Positions 10,326 to 21,140 are shown, counted from the stretch's first letter. The stretch: 64,000 nucleotides of DNA from Coccinella septempunctata (GCF_907165205.1 NC_058196.1:20564501-20628500); one strand, 5' to 3'. Notes: generated by a model not told the origin, from the letters alone. Made by a program: numbers and translations.

Positions 10326-11345
10326 CATATACGAGGATGTATTGATAGCTAGTTAGCCTAGACCAGTTCCATGCATGGACTGCAGCTTTCAAAAGAGGTA
10401 AATTTTCATTTGAAGATGATGACCGATCGGAAAGGCCAGTTTCTGTGTCAGTCCCCGAAAATATCGATGCAGTTCATGACGTGATTTTATCAGTCCGTCG
10501 AATTGGGCTTAAACGGATATCTGAAGCACCGAATATTTCATACGAACGCGTTCATCATATAGTTCACGTCAATTTGAAAATGAGAAAAAGTGCTGCAAAA
10601 TGGATCCCCAAATGTTTGAATGTTGATCAAAAGCGTGCAAGGGTAGAAGCATCGCGTTCGATCTGTGCTCGATTTGAAAACGATGTAGACTTCTTAAACC
10701 GAATTGTTACTATGGATGAGACTTGGGTACATTTCTACGATCCAGAAACAAAGCAACTATCGATGGAATGGCGACACTGGTTCTCCAAGACCTAAGAAGT
10801 TTCGTGTTCAAAAAACTGTTGGAAAAGTTCTTGCTTCAGTTTTTTGGGATTGCCATGAAGTAATCATGATTGATTTTTTGGATAAGGTTAGAACAATAAC
10901 CGTAGATTACTATTCGACATTACTGACCAATCCAAGGGAAAAAATTTAAGAGAAAAGACGCGGAAAGCTATCCAAAGGTGTTTTATATTTGCAGGGCAAC
11001 ACCTCTGCACACAAATCTCATGTTGCCATGCAAAAAATTCGTGATTTAGGATTTGAATTACCAAAACATCCCTCTTATTCACCAGATGTGGCTTCATCCG
11101 ACTATCATCTCATTCCGCAACTAAAAAAAAGTTTGAAATGACGTAAATTTTCTTCCTACGAGGAGGTAATAAAAGCTGTGGAGGTCTGGTTCGCAGAGCA
11201 AGAATAAATTTTTTTTTTGGAAGGTCTAGAGATGTGGCAGGTTCGCCACATGTATCCAATTATGAGGAGAATATGTTGAGTAATAAAATATTTTGACATT
11301 GAAATTTTGTTTGGTTCTATAGTAGGCTAAGAATTTTTGATTTAT
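10326..11345 (+). mobile_element. Mariner element M1, 5'-truncated
   Basis: Related to 44573-45803 and 53309-54454. It lacks the 5' terminal repeat and begins inside the HTH-coding part (IYEDVLIAS just before a stop at 10354 corresponds to IYEDMLNTL in the other copies). The 3' end GTTCTATAGTAGGCTAAGAA (about 11314-11333) is shared with the others. The 5' boundary coincides with the RTE tail at 10060-10325. Confidence 0.85.
10380..11220 (+). pseudogene. Mariner transposase (DD34D type), disrupted
   Basis: The transposase would bind the terminal repeats and cut and paste the element at TA. The frame 10445-10795 shows the HTH-2 region (RIGLKRISEAPNISYERVHH) and the first catalytic segment VTMDETWVHFYDPET. 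After a frameshift near 10780 the frame continues with VLASVFWDCHEVIMIDFLDK, and after a stop at 10947 with HKSHVAMQKIRDLGFEL and YSPDVASSDYHL. The second catalytic aspartate region reads LQGNTSAH, so the D of the usual DNAPAH is replaced by G. The third aspartate (SSDYHL) is present. With the N-terminus missing as well, it is dead. Confidence 0.85.
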
Positions 11346-12403
11346 GATATGATTAACACGAAGCGCCGGGCATGAGCACGAATTTTAATTTTTTTTTGTA
11401 ATTTCTAGTGTTTACGTAGTGGAAACAAGTCTTAGGCCAGGCGCAAGTTTGTGAGGTTAGTGATAGTCCGAGAGCTGGCAGCAAAAACAACTACCTCATA
11501 AGTTACCAAAGGTTTGGTTTGGCACTTTGGTTCAACTTTATTACCAAAACTTGAAACCGCTCGTCTGCCGGGCGTGAGTGGTCGCCTTATGGGATAAAAA
11601 AAATTGAAAAGATGAGAAAAAATCGATTGGAACTTCCTAATAGTTACCAAGATGAATGTTGCGTCAAAATGGTCTAGGATCTTAACTGAATTGAAATCGC
11701 AAGCGTCTGCCAACAGGGGTGGTCGCTATTTTGAAACAGACGCTGTCAAATACAGGGTAGTCCAGATCATAACCAAAAAATTTTAGCCACGTATTCTACA
11801 TCAAAAATAAGCCCTAGTTTGTCATATGAACATATGTCGAGAAATGTTTCCTCTCCGAGATACGGGGTGTTGAACTTATAGAAAAAAAAATGTTTTTTAT
11901 TGATAACTTTCACACTGCTTGAAATATTTTTATGAAATTTGAGACATAGGTTTTGAGCGTCAAGGAGCACTTTTTGCATAATATCATTTCTTTTCTATTC
12001 TACCTGTGGCCTCCGTACTGCAGCGAGACTGAATATTTTCAGATGAAAAAATGATACGCCACTGGTTTTTCCGACAATAAAAATTACTTTTCAAATCCTT
12101 ATTTACTTTGGAGCAAATTCGGTCTCTTGACTTTTTGCTGTACGAGGCACCGTTTCCTGTTGAAAAAATAAAACACATTCTCATGCATGAAGAAATCGCA
12201 AAAATTTGATATAGCAATAAAAAGCCCACTACGGTTTTGTAGCAATTTTCTAAGATTAGATAAATTCAACACACACCCAACTCCTATTTTTAGGGTAGAT
12301 TAATTTGATTAAAAAACTTAAATGACAGTTTTGGTTTCCAATTACTCGTTTCAATACAAGCATAACCATAAAAAACTGTAATTTCTTTATTGTGGAAAGC
12401 AAA

Positions 12404-13192
12404 GTCTGCCATGGAGGATACTTCGTGAATTTGATAGGAATCCAACAACAAGCAGTCGAATAGCAGCTCGCACAATTCGATTTTCTCAAAAATTCTTGCA
12501 ACCCGTCCAAGGTTTACGAGAAGGTGATGAACAGCGAAGGTTATTTTTTTGCCAATGGATTCTTCGTTCAATTGAGCAGAAGAGAGACTTTTCAAATACC
12601 ATATTATGGACTGATGAATCGTGTTTTAGTCGTCGTGGCGTGGTAAACTTTCATAACCAGCATGTATGGGTCCACGAAAATCCACATCCCATTCGACCAA
12701 GAATTTAGTGTTAATGTTTGGCTTGGAGTTCATAATAATCACCTATTTCTTACCAGAACGAGTTAGTGGTGAAAATTTTTTACAATTTCTAATGGCAGAG
12801 CTTGCAAATATGTGGGAAAATATTCCAGTAGAATCAAGATTAGCGGCTTGGTTTCAACTTGACGGTTGTCCAGCCCACTTTCATAGAAATGTGAGGAACT
12901 GGTTGGATAATAATTTTCTAGAAAGATGGATCGGACGTAATGGGCCAGTCAGTTGGCCTCCACGGAGCCCCGATATTACCCCTTTGGACTACTTCGTATG
13001 GGGTTTTTTGAAAGAAATATGACTCCTGTGAACTCAAGGGAAAAACTTATTGGCCGTATTCAAAATGCTTGCGACGAATTGAGAAATCGAAATTTAGCTG
13101 CTGCTGTCGGATCTGTTAGACGTCGATGTGAATTATGTGTTCAGCAAAATGGGTCATACTTCGATCGAACATCTTCTTTAAGTTTGTTTTAA
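12404..13192 (+). pseudogene. Mariner-like transposase, DD41D spacing, frameshifted
   Basis: The first frame (from about 12420) reads REFDRNPTTSSRIAARTIRF, the second HTH half, then TILWTDESCFSRRGVVN with the first catalytic D. After a shift near 12705 it reads FQLDGCPAHFHRNVRNWLDN with the second D, and RWIGRNGPVSWPPRSPDITP followed by LDYFVWGFLKE with the third. I count 41 residues between the second and third aspartates, the spacing known from rosa-type (DD41D) members of the IS630-Tc1-mariner group. Another shift at about 13020 leads to NSREKLIGRIQNACDELRNR and RRRCELCVQQNGSYF, the normal C-terminus. The N-terminal HTH is missing. Confidence 0.8.
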
Positions 13193-14019
13193 CTGTGGTT
13201 GTTAATGCTTATTTTTTTTTAGTTACACGTTTCGTTCACAAAAATAGTCTTATTATTATTATGTACCTACCATATCAAATTTTGGCGATTTCTTTATGCA
13301 TGAGAATGTGTTTTATTTTTTTAACCGGAAACGGTGCCTCGTACAGCAAAAAGTCAAGAGACCGAATTTGCTCCAAATTGAATAACGATTTGAAAAGTAA
13401 TTTATATTGTCGGAAAAACCAGTGGCGTATCATTTTTTTATCTGAAAATATTCAGTCTCGTTGCAGTACGGACGCCTCTGGTAGAGAAGAAAAGAAATGA
13501 TATTATGCAAAAAGTGCTCCTTGACGCTCAAAACCTATGTCTCAAATTTCATGAAAATATTTCAAGTAGTGTGAAAGTTATTAATAAAAAATATTTTTTT
13601 CTATAATTTTAACACCCCGTATCTCGGAGAGGAAACATTTCTCGACATATGTTCATATGACAAACTAGGGCTTATTTTTGATGTAGAATACGTGGTTAAA
13701 ATTTCTTGGTTACGATCTGGACCACCCTGTATTTGACAGCGTCTGTTTCAAAATAGCGACCACCCCTGTTGGCAGACGCTTACGATTTCAATTCAGTTAA
13801 GATCCTAGACCATTTTGACACAACATTCATCTTGATAACTATTAGGAAGTTCCAATCGATTTTTTCTCATATTTTCAATTTTTTTTATCCCATAAGGCGA
13901 CCACTCACGCCCGGCAGACGAGCGGTTTCAAGTTTTAGTAATAAAGTTGAACCAAAGTGCCAAACCAAACCTTTGGAAACTTATGAGGTAGTTGTTTTTG
14001 CTGCCAGCTCTCGGACTAT

Positions 14020-14131
14020 GAGGTGACGCAGCGTTTTTGTAAAACATAGAAAAACACAAGACCGCGCAAATAAAGCGTGACAGTGACTTGTCAGATAGTT
14101 TGTGCAGCGCAGGAAAAAGCTGCGTCACCTC
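14020..14131. mobile_element. Nested 112-bp MITE in the right arm
   Basis: Begins GAGGTGACGCAGC and ends GCTGCGTCACCTC, a perfect 13-bp terminal inverted repeat, with AT on both sides. The opposite arm (about 11460-11475) lacks this sequence: its complement reads GGACTATCACTAACC, where the flanks here join as GGACTAT/CAACC. The arm without the insert acts as an internal empty site. It has no coding capacity. Confidence 0.75.
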
Positions 14132-14165
14132 ATCAACCTGCGTTTCTATTTGCGTCTGGCCTTAA

Positions 14166-15257
14166 CCTAGTCCATACACGCTTCTCATCTAGATTTATAT
14201 ATTTTTTTCAGTTTGGCGAAAAAGAAGAAAAGAATATGGGAGAAACGATGAAAAACAAACCCGCGACTTCGATGCTGTAATAATTCAATGTAAAACGCTA
14301 GTAAAGATATAATTGCCAGAAACGAGAAAGCTCACGATGGGGAAAACTAAAAAAAAACCTCCAATCATCAAAAGATTTGCGCGACATTCCTGAAACTCAG
14401 CTACGGCCTACGATGTCATCACAATCCTAGTCCAAATCGAAATGATCATATATTAATCGTGCCTCTTTTTTTCAAGGCCAACCGCAATCTAAATTGAAAA
14501 TAGTATACTTTGTGGCAAAATATGACAATATGATATATAAATAAATTTAGATTTAGACATTTGTCATAATTTTTGCTCTCTGAGGAATAGAAACTGTTGA
14601 ATATACGCATTCAGCATTTACACAAATAATTCCCATATATGATTGAACATCTAAGGAATTATGAAATTTTCAATTGAAGAATGAAAAGCCATTCTGATAT
14701 TTCACGTTATGCCATAGTGGGCACAGCAAACTTCATTTCCAAGTCGGCTGCCAATTCATAAAAATCGCGTTTCTCAAGTAAAACACTCAAATTGATTGAT
14801 TTTCTCATCCCTGGGGACGAAACATCTCTCAGCTGAATAAATTCGAAGGTGATATCGAACCGGGTATAAATCCAATCGTTTCCAGCAAGGAAAACAGAAA
14901 CCGAATGAATCCGAAATCTACACAATGAGTTCACGATTTAAATTCGAGGATGTTTGGAGTATTCCGTTCGGAAGCTACCCCAAGGGAATGACTAACGTTT
15001 ATCTTGTTAACACTCAGGAGCTACCGACGATCAAGTAGAACTTCCCGGAATCAGTTAATACAAGGCATTAGGTATTTGTTCAGGAGGGTAGGGGTGAGAG
15101 TGACGCGCGTCCAAAGTTTTTGGGGTTTCTAAGATGCGAGAGATTATACACGCTTTCTAAGGTTGGGTAAGCTGGAGAAGGTAATTTAAATTTTCGTCGC
15201 AGGAGGTATAAACAAACATACTGTTCGGAATCTATGCACTGCGTTAACTGGAAGGAG
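14166..15257. other. No recognised feature
   Basis: No repeat partner. A minus-strand frame at 14707-14934 (75 codons) has no motif I recognise and no supporting context. Confidence 0.35.
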
Positions 15258-15265
15258 GGTGTGAG
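15258..15265. repeat. 8-bp target-site duplication (left), GGTGTGAG
   Basis: Identical to 16773-16780 on the other side of the P-like element. Exact 8-bp duplication supports cut-and-paste insertion by a P-superfamily transposase. Confidence 0.85.
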
Positions 15266-16772
15266 CAAAGATTATAGAGTAGAAAGATGGGAAACGAGAC
15301 GACTAAAGCGATTTGAGCGCCATCTGTGTGTCACGCGTGTTTTTAAGACGCTAGGACTGGTAAAAATATTAATTTGACTGCCATTTGCAGAAATATATGA
15401 ACTTTTTTAAGATTTCAGACGTCAATTTTGATTGAAGAGGTTTTGAATGTTTTGATTCTCATTCCACTTTTTGTTTATCTGGCTCGTTCTAGTTGCTGAT
15501 TTTCGAATTTTTTTGTCTTATTTCTTGATGAAAACATCAAAATATTGTTCGAAAATTATTGAATGGTGAAGAACGGTGGATCAAATAATAAAATATATTT
15601 TACGTGATTGAGTTTTTCACTCAACTGAGGAAAATGGAAGCGTAAGTATTAAAAATCGTAACATGTGAATCGGTCATTCATTGATTTCTTATTTTCAGTG
15701 CTCCGAAGTGGATAAAATTCTCAGGGCTTGAAGACAATTACTTCAGTAAACACTACTAACTACACCATGTGCAATGAACATTTTACTGCAGGTCAATTGA
15801 GAACTGTTCATCGACGTAAATTTTTGAATGCAGAAAGCATCCCTTGCATGAACGGCCTATTAAGGGGAAATTATGATCTTTATAGGTCCATTCAATGATT
15901 CTCAATTGCTACTCTTTCAATATATTCAGAAATGCAGAGGTTTTATTGATTTCCATTTGGGAACCGAGTGTCAAATTATTGTTTAGAAAGTCAAAGTTTT
16001 ATGAAACCTGCTGTGAGTGTTTTGTTCATTCATTAATCAATTTGTATATTGTGTCATGAAGAGACCATATCATAAGGAAATCATAAAAAAAGCACCAAGA
16101 AACTATACTGACATGCATTGCATATGGCTGTAAGGTTTTTTTTTAGTGTGGTTCTGAAAATTCTTTAAATAATACCTACATATGTAAGTAACTGGAATAT
16201 GTATGCTATGATGGTATATTGAATATTGGTTCATATTGATTTCTGATACATGTATATTTTACAAATTCAACTTCATTAATTCAGAACAACCTTTTGTACA
16301 GAAACAACACCTTCGACGTATAGCAGATCACCAAATACTTTATTGTCCTAGTTTAAGCTTCATTTATTGCCCACTATTTAAATTTTTGTAAGTTTTTTAT
16401 GAATTGCAAATAAACATATAGCACATCCAACAGCGTTTTTCGTTGATATCAATTGATTCCAAACAATGTTTAGATGAATACTAACATCCTGATCACAAAG
16501 CAAAACCATACTTTTGTTTTGTCGCTCAGGATGTTTGTTTTCTGAAAAAGAAGAAACAAAGTCAATATTGGAATGCAATATGAGAAATAGAATTCGAATT
16601 TCGCGCCCCTCAATTAAAAAACAGAAAACTGTTATCAAAAAGTTTTCCTGTATTGACAGTGCGTTTTTAGCGCCATCTCATTGTCACGCGTGTTTTCACT
16701 GGCCAAAATGTAGTCGGTTTTTAGTACTAGCGATATGAGGGCGTTTCCTATCTTTCTACTCTATAATCTTTG
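15266..16772 (+). mobile_element. P-like DNA transposon, copy 1 (1507 bp, non-autonomous)
   Basis: Terminal inverted repeats CAAAGATTATAGAGTAGAAA (about 31 bp, one mismatch) bound the element and are flanked by an exact 8-bp duplication GGTGTGAG (15258-15265 and 16773-16780). An 8-bp target duplication, ends beginning CA, and a THAP-type zinc finger are the known hallmarks of the P-element superfamily. Subterminal direct repeats (15317-15344 and 16670-16697) carry GCGCCATCT and CACGCGTGTTTT. No RNase-H-like transposase core is visible. The second copy is 50004-51280. Confidence 0.85.
15563..16070 (+). pseudogene. THAP-domain remnant with a probable intron
   Basis: THAP domains are zinc-coordinating DNA-binding modules (C..C, then CxxH) at the N-terminus of P-element transposases. 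ATG at 15563 starts MVKNGGSNNK. A GTAAGT at about 15641 and a pyrimidine-rich TTTTCAG ending near 15699 would splice to APKWIKFSG, with the conserved tryptophan. A later frame gives TMCNEHFTAGQLRTVHRRKF and AESIPCMNG, the CxxHF signature (C, N, E, H) and the AxP ending of the domain. Stops and a frame change between the pieces, and loss of the first cysteines, make it inactive. The intron is an inference from splice-like sequences present at the same place in both copies. Confidence 0.65.
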
Positions 16773-16780
16773 GGTGTGAG
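16773..16780. repeat. 8-bp target-site duplication (right), GGTGTGAG
   Basis: Partner of 15258-15265. Confidence 0.85.
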
Positions 16781-17024
16781 TTTTGCGTGATAGGGAGATT
16801 GCGAAACGTTGCACTTGCAAGATTTCGTTATACCAGATTAGACCCGCGGCTACGTCTATGTTTAACACCACTCGTATTCTCTATACTCCCTTTAGATAAT
16901 GGATTCAGTTATGATTTCTTTCTTTGATGTGATCTGTAATCTACAATCTATAAATTTCGAACCATAGAACGAACGATTTTTAGCGTGTCTATTCATGCAT
17001 AACTTTGTATTGGCTCTCTGTAAA

Positions 17025-18345
17025 TTTCATTCCGGACCGTTTTTATTCCTTTTTCAGTTCTGAAAGACGATGTGGAACCATGAGAAACATCCTGAATTTG
17101 GAGATAATCGAATTGTTTTTCGCTAGTACCGATAAACCAAAGTCAAGACATTTTCATCGAAGCTAATTTCAGCTATTTTCGGCACATGAGAGACATACCG
17201 TTTACACACCCCACCAGTTGGTACAAAAGGAGATGTTACCCCACTGGTCAATCATTCTGTCTTGAGTATTTATGCGGTAGCTGGAGTTAATTACTTCTGA
17301 GTAATTCTGATCATTCTGTACTGAATATTCGAGTAGTTATAATTGAAAAGTGATAACTTCATTCTAGTTTTTGAGTGTTCTGTAAGAGTTTTGCAGTCCT
17401 AACTTACAGTCATTCGAATTTTGATAAGTCCGGTGTAGGGTAGCGATTCTGACAGTTCTGCTTGCGCCGATTTTTGCCGAGCCCGTTTCTGAAAGGATGA
17501 AGATTTTTGTCAAGTAAACTGCGAAGGAAGCCACCGGTGCAAGGCCAATTGTTGAAACCTATACTCCAGACGAGCCGTCCAGAGTCCAGAGGTAGGACAA
17601 TATTCCTTACTTTCATCTGAAACCTCAGCCTCCACCTTGACCCATCCTTTGCCTCAATTTGTGCTCTATCCCTTCTGTTAGTACGATTCTCTGGTGGTGT
17701 GAAAATCCGGGGGGAACACAACGCACTTAGGGATGAACTGCCTTTCTTTTCCTAACTTGCCAGTATCCACCACAACTGTTAGTACGAATCTCTGCTGGTG
17801 TGAAAACCAGGGGGGAACAGAAAGCACTCAGAGGTGAACCGCCGTATTTCTGTGCCGTCCTGCCCAAACCCTAACCCTGCTGAGCTCCGACATCATTGCC
17901 CGTTGGGTGTGAACCTTGGTTTTGGCTGGCGAACGAATCCGTAACACGGATAGGAGATCGGATGCTTTTTTTTTCTTTCCGTTCAACTCATTCCGTGAAT
18001 TCACCACCATTGCTATTTTTATGTAAGTTCGAGAAAAACCCTCTTAATTGTATAATGTAGACTGTTTTTATTCCAGCTATTGCACTTTGATTTCCACTTG
18101 ACTGATTCAGTTTATCTCCCAGTAAATTGGTGGATTTAAAGAGTCGTATAATGCTGCGTATTGTGTTCCTTATTGCGAAACAACGAATAAACTTTGTTCA
18201 CTCGGATTTTGACTTTCATTAGTTATCGGTAACACCCTAGATAACAAGGATGTCTTCGATTTGAATTCACCAGGGTAGGTTTGGTATGTTTGCCTTTGAA
18301 GAGTAGCTGGCGCTCTAGACAACCGAGGAAACGTGGTTAAAATCT
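17025..18345 (+). repeat. Unclassified long repeat, most complete copy
   Basis: Two blocks. Block 1 (17025-17265, from CCGGACCGTTTTTATTCC) matches the complement of 63590-63830. Block 2 (17405-18345) matches 33885-34641 and 35865-36557. The same order of blocks in the copy at 62840-63840 (reverse) shows this is one family of at least 1.3 kb. Block 2 contains an internal near-tandem module: a stretch TGTTAGTACGAWTCTCTGST followed by GGTGTGAAAA occurs at about 17680 and 17780. The far end reads AACCGAGGAAACG. On the opposite strand copies begin TGTAACGACG, reminiscent of an LTR start, but no PBS, gag or pol is visible. Frames such as 17410-17721 are not supported. Confidence 0.65.
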
Positions 18346-18454
18346 GATTCTTTTTCAGCTTTTTCGATTATTTGCATGTAATCTTAACCCAGTCGAATCT
18401 TTTTGAAATTTTGTCTATTTGCTTGTCTCGGTTGATATCCGAATTGGCTCACTG

Positions 18455-18545
18455 CACCTTGACAGAGTAGAGTGGAGTAAAATAGAGTATAGTTAGAGCG
18501 GAACAGACTTGAGTGAAATAAAGTTGAGCAGAGTTAAGTGATATG
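18455..18545 (+). repeat. Degenerate AGAGT/GAGTAAA simple repeat
   Basis: Purine-rich run of recurring AGAGT, GAGTR and AAATAGAG words on the plus strand, which makes a proline-free low-complexity open frame on the minus strand. Probably a decayed microsatellite. Confidence 0.5.
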
Positions 18546-18789
18546 GATATTAGAGAAGGGCAGAAATGGAGGGAAAATAAAAGGCGAGTGGAGGGTGGAA
18601 ATATTCGATTGATAAATATTTCAGCGACTTCAGGATTGAGTATCCAAATGTTACTGTAGATTGTTATCGATCTATTCAAAGTACTATTTAGCAATGTGAT
18701 AGCGTTTTCAGCGAAACAGATAGCGTTCAAAGAAAAAATTGTGTTATCAACCAAAGAACAGAACCCTAGAGTAAATCAACAATGTTGAA

Positions 18790-19170
18790 ATTGTTATGAC
18801 AGAAGCTCCACGAACATCTCTGCGGGTTTTCTCTCAACTATCTGGAGTATTCGTTGGCACATCTCACACGACTTCAAAGAGACAGCAATTCGTTGCTTTA
18901 TTGAAGATTGACGTATTATCAGAAAATTGAAAATGTTGATTATCCTCGTAGAATGGCTTTCTGTCAGTGATTTCTCAATCGTTTTGTTGATAAACTCGAA
19001 TTAATGTTTGTTTTTCTGATGAAGCCTCGTTTAATCTTTCCAGATATGTCCACTCCGAAAATACGATCGTATGGAGTAGTCAAAAACCTGAAAATTTCAT
19101 TCACTTTGCTCATTACCAGCCAAAAAACTTAGAGGGTCAATATTGTACACGAAATCATGATATAGTTGAA
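18790..19170 (+). pseudogene. Mariner-like transposase fragment
   Basis: ATG at 18796 opens MTEAPRTSLRVFSQLSGVFV, the second HTH region of the arthropod mariner-like group (TExPRxSLRxLSQxxGVS), followed by LLKIDVLSEN and a stop. A shifted frame near 18940-19160 reads the catalytic segment FSDEASFNLSRYVHSENTIV and then WSSQKPENFIHFAHYQPKNL. The FSDEA aspartate is the first of the DDE triad. The two remaining catalytic segments are absent. A related, more decayed fragment lies inside the foldback at 60466-60640. A TIR-like end (GACACCCTGT, to 20213) downstream may belong to the same insertion. Confidence 0.65.
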
Positions 19171-19199
19171 AATTATTCAGTCATCAGTTCAGATGAAGT

Positions 19200-20213
19200 G
19201 ATTTCTTTGATTTCACGTTTTCATCATTGCTTTTCGATGAATAATCTGTTTGTATTTGTTTATCCATAATTTTTCGAACTTTATTGAATCGAACAATTTT
19301 TAAGGGTGATTTTTGGTTGATTTATTTTGACTAGCTTTCGCTACGGATAACCTCCTGATATCCTCATTAATTCTGATAACGAACGACAATTAAAACTACG
19401 ATTTCCTATGTGCGACAGTAATTGATTGCGCCCTTGCGAAACTAGAGTTCGTTACAATAGCCCCAAACAGCGCTTCCAGAAAAAAAAAACTTATGACAGC
19501 GCAAGAAACCTGATTGATGGAGGCAGCCGACCGGTAGGCTATTAATTCATCGAGATCGATGGAAAAACTATACCCGACAAGGCGTCGCTTCGCGTCTTGT
19601 CGGCATCCCAGTATGCAACTCGGTATGCAATTTATATCCGGCAGGAGATGTGCCTGCGGCAATTTTCACCCCAGTGGCGGTCATATGAGAGGTGCATTAT
19701 GTTTTGCGAATTTGATGGCACGTTAATGTTGAATCATGCAACATGAAATATTCCGCATCGTATCTCATCTTTTTTGCTGCTACAGCCCAGGCAACTTAGG
19801 TCAAAAAAAGGCTGTGCTTCCTAATAATCACGACCAAGCCGAAACTGATTAGAATCGACGTTGCGTTACTGAAATTTAACAATTTTTTTTTCTAGTTCAG
19901 AGATGACAAAAAATTAGTAGTTTTCATTTAAGAAAACTACACTTTGCCTCGTGAGTCGGAATGTAGGAGAGGAACTTTTTTTTAAGAATGTCAGTGAATT
20001 CAACGCAAATTTCAGATCTGTAACTTCAAAGACAAAAAAATTATGAGAACTCGTAGAAATCGTCAAAATCTCAAAACGAAGAATCGTAGGAAGCTAGTGT
20101 TTTAAACATTTTCTGTTTCTCTGAAAAAGTGTTCGGAAGATGTCATCTGTTTTTTTCTAGCTCATCTAGTTTCCGAGATCCCCTCACTGAAAATTGAGTT
20201 TGGGACACCCTGT
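19200..20213. other. Mixed spacer: GC-balanced block then a TACAGGGTG-type end
   Basis: 19400-19700 is non-repetitive and GC-balanced, with a small inverted pair around 19576-19603 (GACAAGGCGTCGCTTCGCGT then CTTGTCGG). The sequence up to 20213 ends TTTGGGACACCCTGT, the complement of an ACAGGGTGTCCC terminus. Just inside it, GAGATCCCCTCACTGA resembles the subterminal part of the 59339-61851 foldback. It is probably a lone transposon end. Confidence 0.45.
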
Positions 20214-20505
20214 GCACCCGCAGGGTTGAGTAAAGTGCCGATTTCATAACGGTACATATATGTACTAGTACAAATGTACTAGATAGTTTTGGAAACCAAA
20301 ATCTAATTGTTTCGAAAACATGTCTCCAGATCTCTCGATTTGAAACCCTACTAAGATCGCTTAATCTCAGGGTACAAAACTTTTTCCTGGAGGTACATTT
20401 TGGTACAAAACTATTCATTCGTTAATTCATTGCTGTATCCTGTTACCGAGAATAAATCTACAAAAAGAGAAATGAAACTATCGGTGCGATCAAACTTATA
20501 ATTTC

Positions 20506-20709
20506 TTAAGACTGCTTGAGACTGTGTGTCCTCCTGTGACTGAAGAGACCCAACCGTGACCTATAGATCCTTCCACTCTCCGGGCATGGATAGTCACCAA
20601 CCAGATCTGGCCGCCGCTGTATTCTTCTCGAGTCTCCATTATAACTGTGGACCAAAGATCTCCACTGTGATCTGTCTAACGCTAGTTGTGCCCCAGTTAT
20701 AATTGGCAT
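20506..20709 (-). pseudogene. C-terminal finger region of copy 3
   Basis: Reads LALDRSQWRSLVHSYNGDSR, then CPESGRIYRSRLGLFSHRRT followed by H. Compared with copy 1 (CPEC....C), two finger cysteines have become S and Y, so the C2H2-like motif is broken although both histidines remain. Confidence 0.7.
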
Positions 20710-21140
20710 TAACTGATTTTAGGGATTGATGCATTATATCCTTAAACCGCCTGTACTGGACTACTGGTTTCCGAGCACCCTCTGTGAATTCGCCATACAG
20801 AGCTTTTTTGGTGAGTCTTGGGTCTTACGTCCTCAGAATGTCCTTCCATCTGAGTCGGGCCATCGTTACTTGAGTCTCAATTGTTATAAAACTCGCGCGC
20901 TGCAAGACTTCTGCATTTGAAACTTTATGGAACCATCTGATGTGCATTATTTGACGTTGTTGCGTTTGTTGAAGCTGTTCAATAAGTCGCTTGTAGGTCG
21001 TCCAGCTTTCGCTTCCATAAAGTAAGGACCACTGCTTTGTAAACAGCTGACTTAGTCTTCAGAGTGAGGTCGTGATTTTGAAACTCTCTGTCCTTCAGCT
21101 TCCAGAATGCCCGTGATGCCGAATTGATACGTTTGTGTAT

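Larger units (their letters stand above)
11432..14165. mobile_element. Composite inverted-repeat element carrying a mariner-like transposase
   Basis: Inverted arms pair 11432-12214 with 13275-14165. Within the arms, TACAGGGTAGTCCAGATC at 11751 and its complement ending at 13731 are typical termini of arthropod mariner-like elements, so the inner element is probably 11751-13731. The inverted repeat continues about 320 bp beyond that on both sides, ending TTAGGCCAGRCGCAA. Either the whole is one element with about 780-bp arms, or the inner element sits exactly inside an older palindrome. The right arm holds a further nested insertion (14020-14131). The single-copy centre (12215-13274) holds the transposase. 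Confidence 0.75.

Noticed and set aside
14707..14934. 75-codon minus frame with plausible composition
   Set aside because: No recognisable domain, no splice sites of note, no neighbour; not enough for a gene call.
18449..18754. 101-codon minus frame rich in S, L and N
   Set aside because: Produced by a degenerate AGAGT simple repeat.
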